Source: Arcticibacter eurypsychrophilus | Lineage (GTDB): Bacteria; Bacteroidota; Bacteroidia; Sphingobacteriales; Sphingobacteriaceae | Direction of reading: 5' to 3' | Length of the DNA stretch: 64,000 nt | Assembly (NCBI RefSeq): GCF_001730525.1 | Contig: NZ_MDFN01000004.1 | Coordinates: 62,001 to 126,000 of the forward strand | Part shown: one piece after another, positions 44,594-53,921 of the stretch | Layout of the letters: the number at the start of each line of letters is the position of its first letter | How positions within the stretch are numbered: the first letter of the stretch is position 1 | The notes under the pieces: generated by a model | Databases searched by the model: none | Seen by the model: only the letters and a program-made list of their open reading frames with translations | What the model was told of the DNA's origin: nothing | Translations under genes and position numbers: made by a program

Positions 44594-45670
44594 TTAGACA
44601 ACAGGCGCAGTTTTAAAATATTTCTTTCTGAACCAGAAAGCCAGATTCACTAACGCAATTAAAGCAGGCACTTCAACCAAAGGCCCAATTACTCCTGCAA
44701 AGGCTTGTCCTGAGTTGATACCAAATACGCCAATAGCCACTGCTATAGCCAATTCAAAATTGTTTCCTGTTGCGGTAAAGGCAATTGAGGCACTCTTAGA
44801 ATAATCGGCACCAAAGTATCTTCCTGCAAAAAAACTAAGCACAAACATAATTGAAAAATAAATTACAAGCGGAATGGCTATCCTTACTACGTCCATAGGA
44901 ATTTGCACGATTAATTCGCCCTTCAAACTAAACATCACCACTATGGTAAAAAGTAGAGCAACGAGTGTAATGGGTGAGATAAGGGGTATAAACTTGTTTT
45001 GAAACCAATCTTCTCCTTTAAGCGCAATCAATGTATATCTGCTGATTATACCCATTGCGAAAGGAATCCCAAGATAAATCCCTACACTTTTTGCAATCTC
45101 GGAAATCGTGATATTGACGTCTAATGCCTGTAGACCAAAATAGGGTGGAAGCACAGTGATAAAGATGTAGGCAAATACACTGTATAACAAGACCTGAAAA
45201 ATGCTGTTCAAAGCAATCAATCCTGCGGCATATTCCCGGTTTCCTTCTGCAAGTTCGTTCCAGACTACTACCATTGCAATACATCGTGCCAAACCGATCA
45301 GGATCAATCCAACCATATATTCAGGATAGTCCCTCAAAAATGTAATGGCCAAAAAGAACATCAATAATGGACCAACTACCCAGTTAAGGAACAACGATAC
45401 ACTTAATACCTTGGTATCCTTAAATACCTCGCCCATCTTGTCATACTTTACTTTTGCTAATGGTGGATACATCATTAAGATTAGTCCTATAGCTAGTGGA
45501 ATATTAGTTGTACCACTGGAAAAGGAATTGATGAAACCAGATGAAGAGGGGATAAAGAACCCAATAGATACACCAATAGCCATGGCCAAAAAGATCCATA
45601 AGGTGAGGTACCGATCCAAAAAGCTTAATTTTTTTCTTTCACTTGCGGGTGCGCAATTTGTTGCTGACAT
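44594..45670 (-). CDS. arsB: ACR3-family arsenite efflux transporter
   Basis: 358 aa, ATG start, 10 transmembrane helices. The ACR3 signature is clear: [20 protein letters not shown] near the N-terminus and [17 protein letters not shown] with the conserved Cys essential for arsenite transport in the family, then [20 protein letters not shown]. It exports As(OH)3 by proton antiport. No arsenate reductase gene is present in the window. The upstream region holds TTATATAT-N12-ATATATAA, a possible operator. Confidence 0.9.
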   Translation of the reverse strand: MSATNCAPASERKKLSFLDRYLTLWIFLAMAIGVSIGFFIPSSSGFINSFSSGTTNIPLAIGLILMMYPPLAKVKYDKMGEVFKDTKVLSVSLFLNWVVGPLLMFFLAITFLRDYPEYMVGLILIGLARCIAMVVVWNELAEGNREYAAGLIALNSIFQVLLYSVFAYIFITVLPPYFGLQALDVNITISEIAKSVGIYLGIPFAMGIISRYTLIALKGEDWFQNKFIPLISPITLVALLFTIVVMFSLKGELIVQIPMDVVRIAIPLVIYFSIMFVLSFFAGRYFGADYSKSASIAFTATGNNFELAIAVAIGVFGINSGQAFAGVIGPLVEVPALIALVNLAFWFRKKYFKTAPVV

Positions 45671-46141
45671 GTTTAGAAATTATAGTTATATATTGCAATA
45701 TTACGATATATAATTATTCATTCCAAATTATTTAATGTTCAGAATTATAATAATTGCTTATTTGCCGAATAGGATAGCCAAGGTTTTGGATGCCATTTTC
45801 CTAAACGACGCTAGTGGAGGATACGGCAACATATGATGTATAATACGCAACTGGATTTTTGTCATTTATTGTATACTCGTAGTATTACAAGACCTTAATT
45901 CTTTATATTATGAAATGCCAAGTGGATATTAAATCAATTTTGACTGGATCTTTAAGTGTAGCATTTTTAGTTGCCAATTATGTATCAGAGAATAGAGAAG
46001 TATACACGTGGTTCAATCTATACACCAGCTAGTGCAAAACGTTATTTAATAAAATTAGTAAACGATCGGCCGTTGCGAATTTAACATTCTCCTTATTCAA
46101 CCGCGAAGATTCTGTTACTGCGAACTTCCTGTATGACTAAT
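45671..46141. other. 470-base region without a recognisable gene
   Basis: It contains an AT-rich inverted repeat just upstream of ACR3 and a possible 40-codon frame at 45910-46032 on the plus strand with one hydrophobic segment (SILTGSLSVAFLVANYVS), which matches nothing I know. It may hold remnants of an older gene. Confidence 0.4.
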
Positions 46142-47095
46142 CTATTTATTATCTATTGAATCTCTTAGGTTTTTCACAAAGTCTTCTGTAACCCCAACCA
46201 GGCTTGCAATTTTTAATACGCTCAAATCTGTCAGGTTGAGTAGGTTTATGGTAAACTCAGTATTCTTCTCTACCTCTTTCAAAAATGAGCCTTTTTCAAT
46301 TCCTTTTTCTATGCCTTTTTCTATACCTTTTTTTTCGGCAAGATCCAGTAACTGTTCTTCAAGTCCCATAGTTGTATTTTTATTTGTTAAATCAGCAAGC
46401 TCTTTCTCAAAGATAACACTTGTTTCAGGGTTTTCAAAGTGTATATAATGTCTTAAAAAATTGATCAGTAAACGTATCCGTTCTTTCTTTATATCCTTTG
46501 ACAGCAATAACTTTGCCAGTCCAATCTTAATCTGTAACAGGTGTTTGTCTTGCTCTTCAAAATCCTTGATTTTCTTAACCGAAAGCGACCGTTTCGCTGT
46601 CAGTACCACCAGGGCAAACACGTTACTGCTGGCCAATAATTCATCATCATCCTGCAGTGCTATCTTATACGTATTAAATACATAACTCAGACTTGTGCCC
46701 ATAAAATCTGTATGATACGTATTGGAGCGATCCTTAATAATTCCGTCGGTAAACATGGCAAAGGCGGTAATTCTTTTACGGTACTTATCAAAAATACGTA
46801 TGTAATACATGAACATTCTTTCGCTAAAAACCAGGCTATACTGATCTTGTACTTCAACATGTACCAGGATCCATTCCTCCTTACCCTCCAGCGTAAAAAC
46901 CTGGATTAACTTATCAACCTGCTGAGGATAAAGCGGATCCTCTGTTGATGAAAATATCTGTTTTAATTCTTTATCCAGAAATGTGAAGCCTTTATCCTTA
47001 TCGAGTATTTTCCATACATTAGGGTAAAGGAAAACAAGGAAGTCCTCAAAAACATCTTCGAGCAAGCCCTTCCATAGAATATCTTGTCTGGCCAT
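46142..47095 (-). CDS. Rpn/PD-(D/E)XK nuclease-family protein
   Basis: 317 aa, ATG start. The N-terminal PD-(D/E)XK fold shows FLDKELKQIF and ILVHVEVQDQYS (catalytic E-x-Q), as in RpnA-like recombination-promoting nucleases and DUF4351-type proteins. The C-terminal part has three perfect GIEK repeats encoded by 12-base tandem copies near 46304-46340. Rpn genes often vary in the number of such repeats. No IS ends or transposase are seen nearby. Confidence 0.82.
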   Translation of the reverse strand: MARQDILWKGLLEDVFEDFLVFLYPNVWKILDKDKGFTFLDKELKQIFSSTEDPLYPQQVDKLIQVFTLEGKEEWILVHVEVQDQYSLVFSERMFMYYIRIFDKYRKRITAFAMFTDGIIKDRSNTYHTDFMGTSLSYVFNTYKIALQDDDELLASSNVFALVVLTAKRSLSVKKIKDFEEQDKHLLQIKIGLAKLLLSKDIKKERIRLLINFLRHYIHFENPETSVIFEKELADLTNKNTTMGLEEQLLDLAEKKGIEKGIEKGIEKGSFLKEVEKNTEFTINLLNLTDLSVLKIASLVGVTEDFVKNLRDSIDNK

Positions 47096-47621
47096 TGGTT
47101 ATAAGGTTCAATATTAGGTCTGTGGTTGTTGATTGGTTTATTTCAAATCTCAGCTTAGGAGCTATAAATTTGAGGTACAAGTATAGCAAAAGAACTAGAG
47201 CGTAGAAAAAACTTAAGAACTATTTTTGCTATACCCTTTTTATTTAATACACAAATATGAATGCAATAAGCCTCCAAAATAAGTCCGATTACAGCTAGTT
47301 TAAGTCGGACTTACAGCGGAATTTTATTGCTTAGTTTTTGCTTTGAATTATACTTATGTATCCAATTAACTTGTTTTATTTTGATTTGGGTATTTGGTTA
47401 GGGGATCAAAATTCCCTTTAGTGAAGGTCAACTAATTGCAGAAGGTCTGTTTTAGGAGGCACAGGGGGAAGTGAAAAGCAAATAAAGAGAAAGTAAATCA
47501 CTCCTCGAAAAAATACCTTTTTAAGCAAAATTATGCTGTTTCACGGAAGTTTTAGGAAGATTTTGTGTTTCTTTCGCTTTAAAATCCTTAATGGAGTACT
47601 TTGCCAAAATATATAATAATC
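47096..47621. other. 526-base divergent intergenic region with an orphan hairpin
   Basis: It lies between divergent genes, so it holds both promoters. TAAGTCCGA (47280-47288) and TCGGACTTA (47305-47313) form a 9-bp stem with a 16-base loop. No gene is recognised. Confidence 0.45.
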
Positions 47622-48602
47622 ATGGCAACAGTAGATATGAAAGGAATGATTCATGGAACCGCAGGTTCTGTAATTTACCGTGCGTACCGGGGAAAGAACA
47701 TCATCCAGGGTAAAGCAAAGACATTTAAGCAAACCGAAAAAACAATCAGGAGTGCTACCGAATTTGGACTTTCGAGTTCAGCCGCCGCTGTAATTAGATC
47801 GGCATTCGAACCTGCTTATTTCTTTAAAGACGGAACGGCAGCTTACAGGAGCACCCAACTGGTGTACCGGTCAATATTAAATAATGTAAGCGGAGAGAAA
47901 GGGATACGGGATTTGCATGATGGAGACCTTTCTTTGATGAACGGAATGGACTTTAATGCAAACAGCAAACTGCATGAGGTACTGCAAATGCCCCATGAAG
48001 TCAGTAAAAGTGCAGGCGGTTTAGTAAGTGTTACTCTTGGTCCCTTAAACACCCAAACAAACATTAAAAGGCTACAAAACGCAAGTGGAGCGTATACGAA
48101 ACACCGTATAAGGCTGATGCTGATTGCTTTTAACTTCAGGGAGGAGTATTATGAAAATCTGGGGGTAAAAGATATCGACATCGAAGGGTACCAAACCATA
48201 GAAGGACAGGTCGTCACTTTTACAGAAACAGTTCCTGATGATTGTTTGACAATGGTGAGCATGTCGTTAATGTTGTACTCCACAATCAACCAAACTAAGG
48301 AGAGTATTCTTTTAAACAGTAAAAAGTTCAGTCCTTGCGCAATCATCGGAACATTCCAATCAGAAAAGCCTTCGGAATTCCCTACAAAAGTGGTTAATAC
48401 ACAACCTTCCAACTATCCGGACAAAGGAGAAAAGATCATAGAGATGTTTTATAAAGGCAATCTCCTAATGCTGAACCTGGCTAACAAGATAAAAACTCAA
48501 ACAAAAACAAATAATAAACAAACTAATTCAATCACTATAACGTCCAAAGAAAAGAAAATCAACAACGATCTAACCCTACGAAAGCGAATACCATTTAAGT
48601 AA
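47622..48602 (+). CDS. Unrecognised Bacteroidota protein
   Basis: 326 aa from the ATG at 47622; a TTG seven codons earlier is possible but unlikely. No signal peptide or membrane helix. The N-terminal 70 residues include GMIHGTAGSVIYRAYRGKN and KTIRSATEFGLSSSAAAVIR, a Gly/Ser/Ala-rich pattern reminiscent of Bacteroidota proteins of the DUF6266 kind. The C-terminus is polar and rich in Asn, Thr and Lys, ending basic. I do not recognise the family and assign no function. It converges on the TonB receptor gene with 17 bases between stops. Confidence 0.6.
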   Translation: MATVDMKGMIHGTAGSVIYRAYRGKNIIQGKAKTFKQTEKTIRSATEFGLSSSAAAVIRSAFEPAYFFKDGTAAYRSTQLVYRSILNNVSGEKGIRDLHDGDLSLMNGMDFNANSKLHEVLQMPHEVSKSAGGLVSVTLGPLNTQTNIKRLQNASGAYTKHRIRLMLIAFNFREEYYENLGVKDIDIEGYQTIEGQVVTFTETVPDDCLTMVSMSLMLYSTINQTKESILLNSKKFSPCAIIGTFQSEKPSEFPTKVVNTQPSNYPDKGEKIIEMFYKGNLLMLNLANKIKTQTKTNNKQTNSITITSKEKKINNDLTLRKRIPFK

Positions 48603-48619
48603 TTCCATAACCAGCAAAA

Positions 48620-51238
48620 CTAGCTTCCAAAGTGTTGCAACCGATACTGAAACGTAAGCATAAAATACCTGGCAAGCCTGTTACTTTGAGAATCTACTAT
48701 CACATTATCGAAAACATCACGCGATATAGCGGTGTTCTGGTTCATGATGTCATATCCTTGAAAACGGATATTGGCTGCATTACCCTTTAAAAAGCGATAA
48801 TCGAGGTATAAATTTAAAAGGGTAGGGTTGGTGGCATTGGCATTAAAACCGGTATTATAATCTTTTGAGAAGTTATACCCAAGTGTCAGATCCTTATGGA
48901 AATAAGTTCTTCCTGATAAACCCATACTATAGGTTCGGGTCTTGCGGTCTGAAAGGGAACCGGAGCTATACCGGGTTTGATTATAAGAGAAGGAGGTGTT
49001 TATTTCGGCATTCATTTTATCCTGAATGTCTAACCTGAACTTCAATCCCTGGTTCAACTGGAGATTCTTACCTGTGATCCGGTCATTGTTAGTGAAAGCA
49101 ATGTTATTGCTGAAGTTTGAGCTACCGGAATAAGTCAGCGTAAATTGCCTGTTCGAGAAGGGTTTGGCAAAGGAGTAGTCAGCCCTGGCATTGTAGAATC
49201 CGTCGGTATTGATATAGGAAGAAATTTGCTTGATACTATCGGGAATAATTACTTTAGTGGTTACAATTTTATTATTCGTCTGGTTGAAATCCACACGAGA
49301 GTTCATAACCAATCCAGATGTCCAATCTGTTTGTTTATACTCCATTCCTAAACTGTTTGTAAACTCTGGTTTCAGGTCAGGGTTTCCGACGAGCACATTC
49401 TGTATGTTTGAATTATCGGTAATAGGCTGCAGCTGACCGAATCCGGGTTGATTGCTTCGACCATGATATCGTGCGGTAAAGGATCGCTTAGAAGAGAATT
49501 TATAAACCAGGCGGGCACTTGGAATCCAGTTTAATGTCTTTTTTAAGGTTTCGTTACCCCTTGTTAAATCCTGTCCTTTAAGCACGGAAGGCATCACGGC
49601 AACTCCGGCAAAATAGTTCAGTTTGGTGTCCACATGACGGAAATTCAGCCCTGCACGGTTGGTGATAAACTGATAATTATAATTATTACTCAGGTTTTGG
49701 TTTAAAACCTGTTCTGAGGTAACGGGGTCAAGATCCATGGTATTTCTAACCGTTTGTGTAGCGCTACGGTTCCACTGGTAGTTGATCTCAATCATAGATT
49801 TAGCGTTAAATGGTTCAATATACGCCACTCTTAAACGGGCATTGGTGTTCTTGTTATTATTGTTGCGATATTGATATTGTTGTTCAAGTGTGGTATTTTC
49901 CACTGAATCGGTATTGGTATAGTCATTTTTAAGGTCGCTGGAATTATCACCATGTGTGCTGTTGATATCTGTGCTTAGACTGAAATTTCTTCCTTTTTTA
50001 ATAAACTTGTGATTATAATAAAGTTCGGTGCCGAAGGATGAGGAAGTGGATGAGGTGGCAGAAATCCTTTGTCGCAATGAACTGGCCGATAAAAGTTCTG
50101 TTGTGGTTGTTCCGGTACTTGATGTATTTCCTAATTGATAGGAGAGGCGAGGTTTTAGTTTGAAGTAATTGACGCTATCTGGCCGGAATTCCAAATTCCA
50201 GTTCAAATTATGATCAAAGTTCTTTTTGTTGTTATTACTGTTATCAAACTCATAGCGGGTATAATCTTCAAAAGCACTTTCGGTAACTTGCTGCTCTATA
50301 GTATTGTTATCCGTTTTTTGAAAGCGGTAACTTCCGTAACTTTCTATTTTGGTTCCCCAGTTATCGCGATAATTTAGTTTTGCCTCTGTATTATCTGTTG
50401 TTCCTTTTGATCTTCTGGAGGTGTTGTTATTGGTTGCATCTAAAGAGATCTGCTGATCTTCCTTGAAGCGGTTAGCTCTGATCCGGCCATTATACCGGTC
50501 TGTAGATCCCATACCACCTTCGGCACGGGCAAAGTAGCCGTTCTTCTTGTCTTCTTTGGTATTGATGTTGATGATCTTTTGCGGCTCGCCACTCTTAATT
50601 CCTGAAATGTTTGCCTCTTCGCCATAGTCATCTACGAGTTGGATGTTTTTTACGATATCAGCAGGCAGGTTTTGAAGTGCTGCTGAGGCTTCGTCACCAA
50701 AAAAGTCTTTTCCATTTAAACGGATTCGTGTCACTGGTTCGCCTTGTGCTTTCACATTTCCATCTTTGTCTACTTCCATTCCGGGGAGGCGTTTCACCAT
50801 TTCATCTACAGCATCTCCTTCACGTACAGGGTATGCACGGGCATCATATTGTACGGTATCTTCCTTAATGACCACAGGGGTTATAATATTGATCACCACC
50901 TCGTTCAATTGGTTGAAAGAATCTTTCAAATGGATAGTGGGCAGGGTAACGGAGTTTTTTTTCTTATCTGTCGTGTATTCCCTGATAAACTTTTTAAAGC
51001 TGATGGAGCTTACTGTAAGCGTAAATCGGGTTGACTTGACTGTTGGGAATGTAAACTTTCCATTCTGATCCGTTGCGGTATACATGGAATCGAGTTTGGA
51101 AACCAGCTTCACGGATGATCCGGGTAATGTAATCCCTAATGAATCTTGCACTACTCCGTGGATGGAACGTTGAGATTGTGCTGATGCATTGAAGCCATAA
51201 ATCAGCATGACAAATGTAAAAAAATGAAGTATGTGCAT
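48620..51238 (-). CDS. TonB-dependent receptor, outer-membrane beta-barrel family
   Basis: 872 aa, ATG start, signal peptide to about residue 20 (FNASAQS). A carboxypeptidase-regulatory-like domain (24-110) precedes a plug (about 115-230, EGDAVDEMVKRLPGMEVDKD, RIRLNGKDFFGDEASAALQN) and an OMP_b-brl barrel to the C-terminus (FMLTFQYRLQHFGS). It imports or senses a ligand at the outer membrane. No SusD gene accompanies it, so it is not a standard SusCD pair. It lies downstream of the pectate-lyase-like gene and beyond a terminator hairpin. Confidence 0.9.
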   Translation of the reverse strand: MHILHFFTFVMLIYGFNASAQSQRSIHGVVQDSLGITLPGSSVKLVSKLDSMYTATDQNGKFTFPTVKSTRFTLTVSSISFKKFIREYTTDKKKNSVTLPTIHLKDSFNQLNEVVINIITPVVIKEDTVQYDARAYPVREGDAVDEMVKRLPGMEVDKDGNVKAQGEPVTRIRLNGKDFFGDEASAALQNLPADIVKNIQLVDDYGEEANISGIKSGEPQKIININTKEDKKNGYFARAEGGMGSTDRYNGRIRANRFKEDQQISLDATNNNTSRRSKGTTDNTEAKLNYRDNWGTKIESYGSYRFQKTDNNTIEQQVTESAFEDYTRYEFDNSNNNKKNFDHNLNWNLEFRPDSVNYFKLKPRLSYQLGNTSSTGTTTTELLSASSLRQRISATSSTSSSFGTELYYNHKFIKKGRNFSLSTDINSTHGDNSSDLKNDYTNTDSVENTTLEQQYQYRNNNNKNTNARLRVAYIEPFNAKSMIEINYQWNRSATQTVRNTMDLDPVTSEQVLNQNLSNNYNYQFITNRAGLNFRHVDTKLNYFAGVAVMPSVLKGQDLTRGNETLKKTLNWIPSARLVYKFSSKRSFTARYHGRSNQPGFGQLQPITDNSNIQNVLVGNPDLKPEFTNSLGMEYKQTDWTSGLVMNSRVDFNQTNNKIVTTKVIIPDSIKQISSYINTDGFYNARADYSFAKPFSNRQFTLTYSGSSNFSNNIAFTNNDRITGKNLQLNQGLKFRLDIQDKMNAEINTSFSYNQTRYSSGSLSDRKTRTYSMGLSGRTYFHKDLTLGYNFSKDYNTGFNANATNPTLLNLYLDYRFLKGNAANIRFQGYDIMNQNTAISRDVFDNVIVDSQSNRLARYFMLTFQYRLQHFGS

Positions 51239-51273
51239 CAGCGTTTAAGGAGAATCAGAGATTTAAATAAAAT

Positions 51274-51298
51274 AACCAGTCGCTTTACACGACTGGCT
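51274..51298 (-). terminator. Terminator after the pectate-lyase-like gene
   Basis: CCAGTCG (51276-51282) and CGACTGG (51290-51296) with a 7-base loop; on the minus strand the stem is followed by TTATTTTATTT. It separates the lyase gene from the TonB receptor gene. Confidence 0.7.
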
Positions 51299-51317
51299 AC
51301 CAAAAACTAAAAAAATA

Positions 51318-52997
51318 TTATTTTGAAGGTATAACGGTCTTCACATTAACCAGGCTGTTTAAGTAACGCTCGATATTGGTGTATCCGTCTTTAGCATATT
51401 TCCCTGAATCAGATTGATCTTTTGGATTCAGTCCATTTTTCTTTTCCCAGGCATCAGGAATCCCATCGTGATCTGCATCTAAATAAGGAGCTCCTGCATA
51501 AACAGGGTATCCTCCTACCTGACTGATATCTGTAATGATTCCACTTTTGTAAACATCCATCGGTAATCTGCGTATCTTGAAGTTGGTTTCAGGAAGTTTT
51601 ACATTGGGCAGGTAATCAATTTTACCTGTTTTTACCTGTTTCATAATACGTACATCAACAGGGTCTCTTCTTGGTAAAGTGGCACCTGCATTTTCCAATA
51701 CATAATTATAGGCCTTTTCTGCAGGAATGATCGTCATGGCAGGCATAGGAAATGGTTTGTCAACACGCATAGCAGCAAAATAAGATTGTGATTCTTCGTA
51801 AGTCATCAGCTCACCCTTTTTGTTTTCTAATTGAACACCACCGTCCCAGTTATTATCAGTCACTTTCTTATTGCCATCAATGATGTTACCAGCTACGTGT
51901 GCACGACCGAAAACAACATAAGGTAATTTACTTCTTCCAGCCTCTGGTTTAAGAATACGGTAGCTGATGGGCTGATTTAGATTTGTTAATGGTCCCGGTT
52001 TCCAGTAGTTGTTAATTATATTATATAAAGCGGTATAATCGCCACCATCTGTTGAACGATGCACCCAGTTAAATACGACGTTATTGGCAAAGTTGAAGAT
52101 GCCGTTCCAACCTATAGAAGGGTTACGTGCTGCATTATTCGCCCATAAATTACGCATAAATGAACAATTTTCGCCACCTAGTGTACTTCCAAATGAGTGG
52201 TTCCAGGTATCAAGGGCTTCAGAGAAGATGGAATTTTGAATGGTAATGTTAACCGTTCCGAGTTTGATCTCGGCCTTACCGGTACTGTCATTAAACATAT
52301 GGCGGTACATAGACATATTTTCATCCAGTCCCCAGCTGGCAGAAACGTGGTCAATCATAATATTTCCTACTGGATTTCCTCCGATAGCATCATCTCTGCG
52401 ACCTACAAAAGTTTCACCTCTGCGGAAACGCATAAAGCGAATCACTACATCATGGGTATTGATCCAAACGGATTCTCCTGCAATACATACGCCATCACCG
52501 GGGGCAGACTGTCCTGCGATCGTAATGTAAGGGGCACGAATAATTAAAGGTGTTTTGATGCGGATGATACCTGATACATTAAATACAACGGTACGAGCAC
52601 CACCTACTTCACAGGCTTCGCGCAATGAACCGGGACCATCGTCGGCCAGACTGGTTACAACAATAACTTTACCACCGCGACCTCCAAAAGAGTAGGCGCC
52701 ACCACCTTCGGCACCTGGGAAAGCGATGATTTCTGATTGTGGAAGATCTGTCGGGCGACCTGCCCATGGAATATAGGGTTTGCCTTCTCTTGCTTCTTTT
52801 TCGATCGTTGGGAGTGCCTTCAGCCAGGCTACATCAGATTTTGCGCGTGCAGCATTCATCATATCGTTGCTGGCTTTGCTAACTTCCGATGAAATATCAG
52901 GGTATTGGGCTGATGCCTTTTGATTACTGTATAATACTAAAATACATGCAGAAAAAAGCAGGAGTAGCTTTTGATTTCTGGTTTTAATTGTCTTCAT
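51318..52997 (-). CDS. Secreted pectate-lyase-like protein
   Basis: 559 aa, ATG start, signal peptide to about residue 31 (KASAQYP). A parallel beta-helix of the pectate lyase type begins at about residue 90 (AFPGAEGGGAYSFGGRGGKV) and contains VVIRFMRFRRGE, IMIDHVSASWGLDENMSMY and NSIFSEALDTWNHSFG. Near the C-terminus DADHDGIPDAWEKKNG is a thrombospondin-3-like calcium-binding motif. It should cleave pectin or a related polyuronate outside the cell. A TonB receptor and a LytS/LytTR pair flank it. Confidence 0.85.
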   Translation of the reverse strand: MKTIKTRNQKLLLLFSACILVLYSNQKASAQYPDISSEVSKASNDMMNAARAKSDVAWLKALPTIEKEAREGKPYIPWAGRPTDLPQSEIIAFPGAEGGGAYSFGGRGGKVIVVTSLADDGPGSLREACEVGGARTVVFNVSGIIRIKTPLIIRAPYITIAGQSAPGDGVCIAGESVWINTHDVVIRFMRFRRGETFVGRRDDAIGGNPVGNIMIDHVSASWGLDENMSMYRHMFNDSTGKAEIKLGTVNITIQNSIFSEALDTWNHSFGSTLGGENCSFMRNLWANNAARNPSIGWNGIFNFANNVVFNWVHRSTDGGDYTALYNIINNYWKPGPLTNLNQPISYRILKPEAGRSKLPYVVFGRAHVAGNIIDGNKKVTDNNWDGGVQLENKKGELMTYEESQSYFAAMRVDKPFPMPAMTIIPAEKAYNYVLENAGATLPRRDPVDVRIMKQVKTGKIDYLPNVKLPETNFKIRRLPMDVYKSGIITDISQVGGYPVYAGAPYLDADHDGIPDAWEKKNGLNPKDQSDSGKYAKDGYTNIERYLNSLVNVKTVIPSK

Positions 52998-53131
52998 TAA
53001 ATTATGGTTACGTTAGTCTATTTTACTAATGACGTAATTTATTAAGTCTTAAAAAAGAGTGTAGGGATACAATGGGATTTAAGTATCCTGAATTGGGATA
53101 TAATTGGAATGGATTAAAAATGATCGGGGGC

Positions 53132-53902
53132 TTATTGATCGAGCCAGGTTTTGAATAGTGGGGTCTTTTGACTGCTGACAATAAGCTCCTCATCTAGCTT
53201 AGGGTCTAGAATAAGCTTCAATCTGCCTTTAAAATAAGCGTGGATCTCTTTAACGGCATCAATATGAATGATGAGCTTTCTGTTAATATGAAAGAATAAA
53301 GTTGGATCGAGCAGCTGGATGAGATCGTCGAGGGAGTAGTCTACCGGATAACGATCTCCTTCTTTTGTTACTAGTAAGTTAAGTTTATCGTGAGAATGAA
53401 AATAAGCGATTTCACTGATCTTGATGGTTCTTATTTTTGTGCCTAACTTGACTAAAAATCTTGATTTATAGGAAGAATCCTGATTCTTCATTAAGTTGAT
53501 GATGTCCTCGATCTGCTGATTGGAAACCTCCGGCTTTTTAATGTACTGCATATCTTTCATCTTATTTAAACTTTGCTCCAACTTAGCGTACTGAATGGGT
53601 TTTAGTAGATAATCGATGCTATGAAGTTGAAATGCTTTGAGGGCATATTGATCATAGGCTGTACAAAATATAACGGGGCACTTTACTTCTACTTGTTTAA
53701 AAATATCGAAACATAAGCCATCTGCCAGATGAATATCTAGTAAAATCAGATCGGGGAGTGGATTCGTCTTCAGCCATGGAACTGCTGTTTCGACGGAAGC
53801 AAGCGTATCGCAAATTACAATAGTAGCATCATAAGTGAACAAGAATTTAATCAGCTTTTCCGCTGCTAATGGTTCATCCTCAATAATTAAAACCTGCATC
53901 AT
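53132..53902 (-). CDS. LytTR-family response regulator
   Basis: 256 aa, ATG start. The receiver domain has IIEDEP, phospho-acceptor D56 (LLDIHL) and K101 (LLKPIQ). The LytTR DNA-binding domain follows (about 145-255, FLVKLGTKIRTIKISEIAYF and HINRKLIIHIDAVKEI). It is the third gene of a unit after a secreted repeat protein and its histidine kinase (19-base gap). It probably controls the neighbouring pectate-lyase-like or TonB genes; that is inference. Confidence 0.9.
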   Translation of the reverse strand: MMQVLIIEDEPLAAEKLIKFLFTYDATIVICDTLASVETAVPWLKTNPLPDLILLDIHLADGLCFDIFKQVEVKCPVIFCTAYDQYALKAFQLHSIDYLLKPIQYAKLEQSLNKMKDMQYIKKPEVSNQQIEDIINLMKNQDSSYKSRFLVKLGTKIRTIKISEIAYFHSHDKLNLLVTKEGDRYPVDYSLDDLIQLLDPTLFFHINRKLIIHIDAVKEIHAYFKGRLKLILDPKLDEELIVSSQKTPLFKTWLDQ

Positions 53903-53921
53903 TTAGTAACGATTAGTGTTT

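Noticed and set aside
45910-46032. 40-codon frame after the ACR3 gene
   Set aside because: Too short, with no ribosome site, family match or operon support; kept only as a note in the gap description.
46304-46340. CRISPR-like tandem repeat
   Set aside because: The copies are 12 bases, directly adjacent and in frame inside the Rpn gene; no spacers.
50744-51068. Open frames on the plus strand opposite the TonB receptor gene
   Set aside because: They lie antisense to clear plug-domain coding sequence and show no protein-family features.
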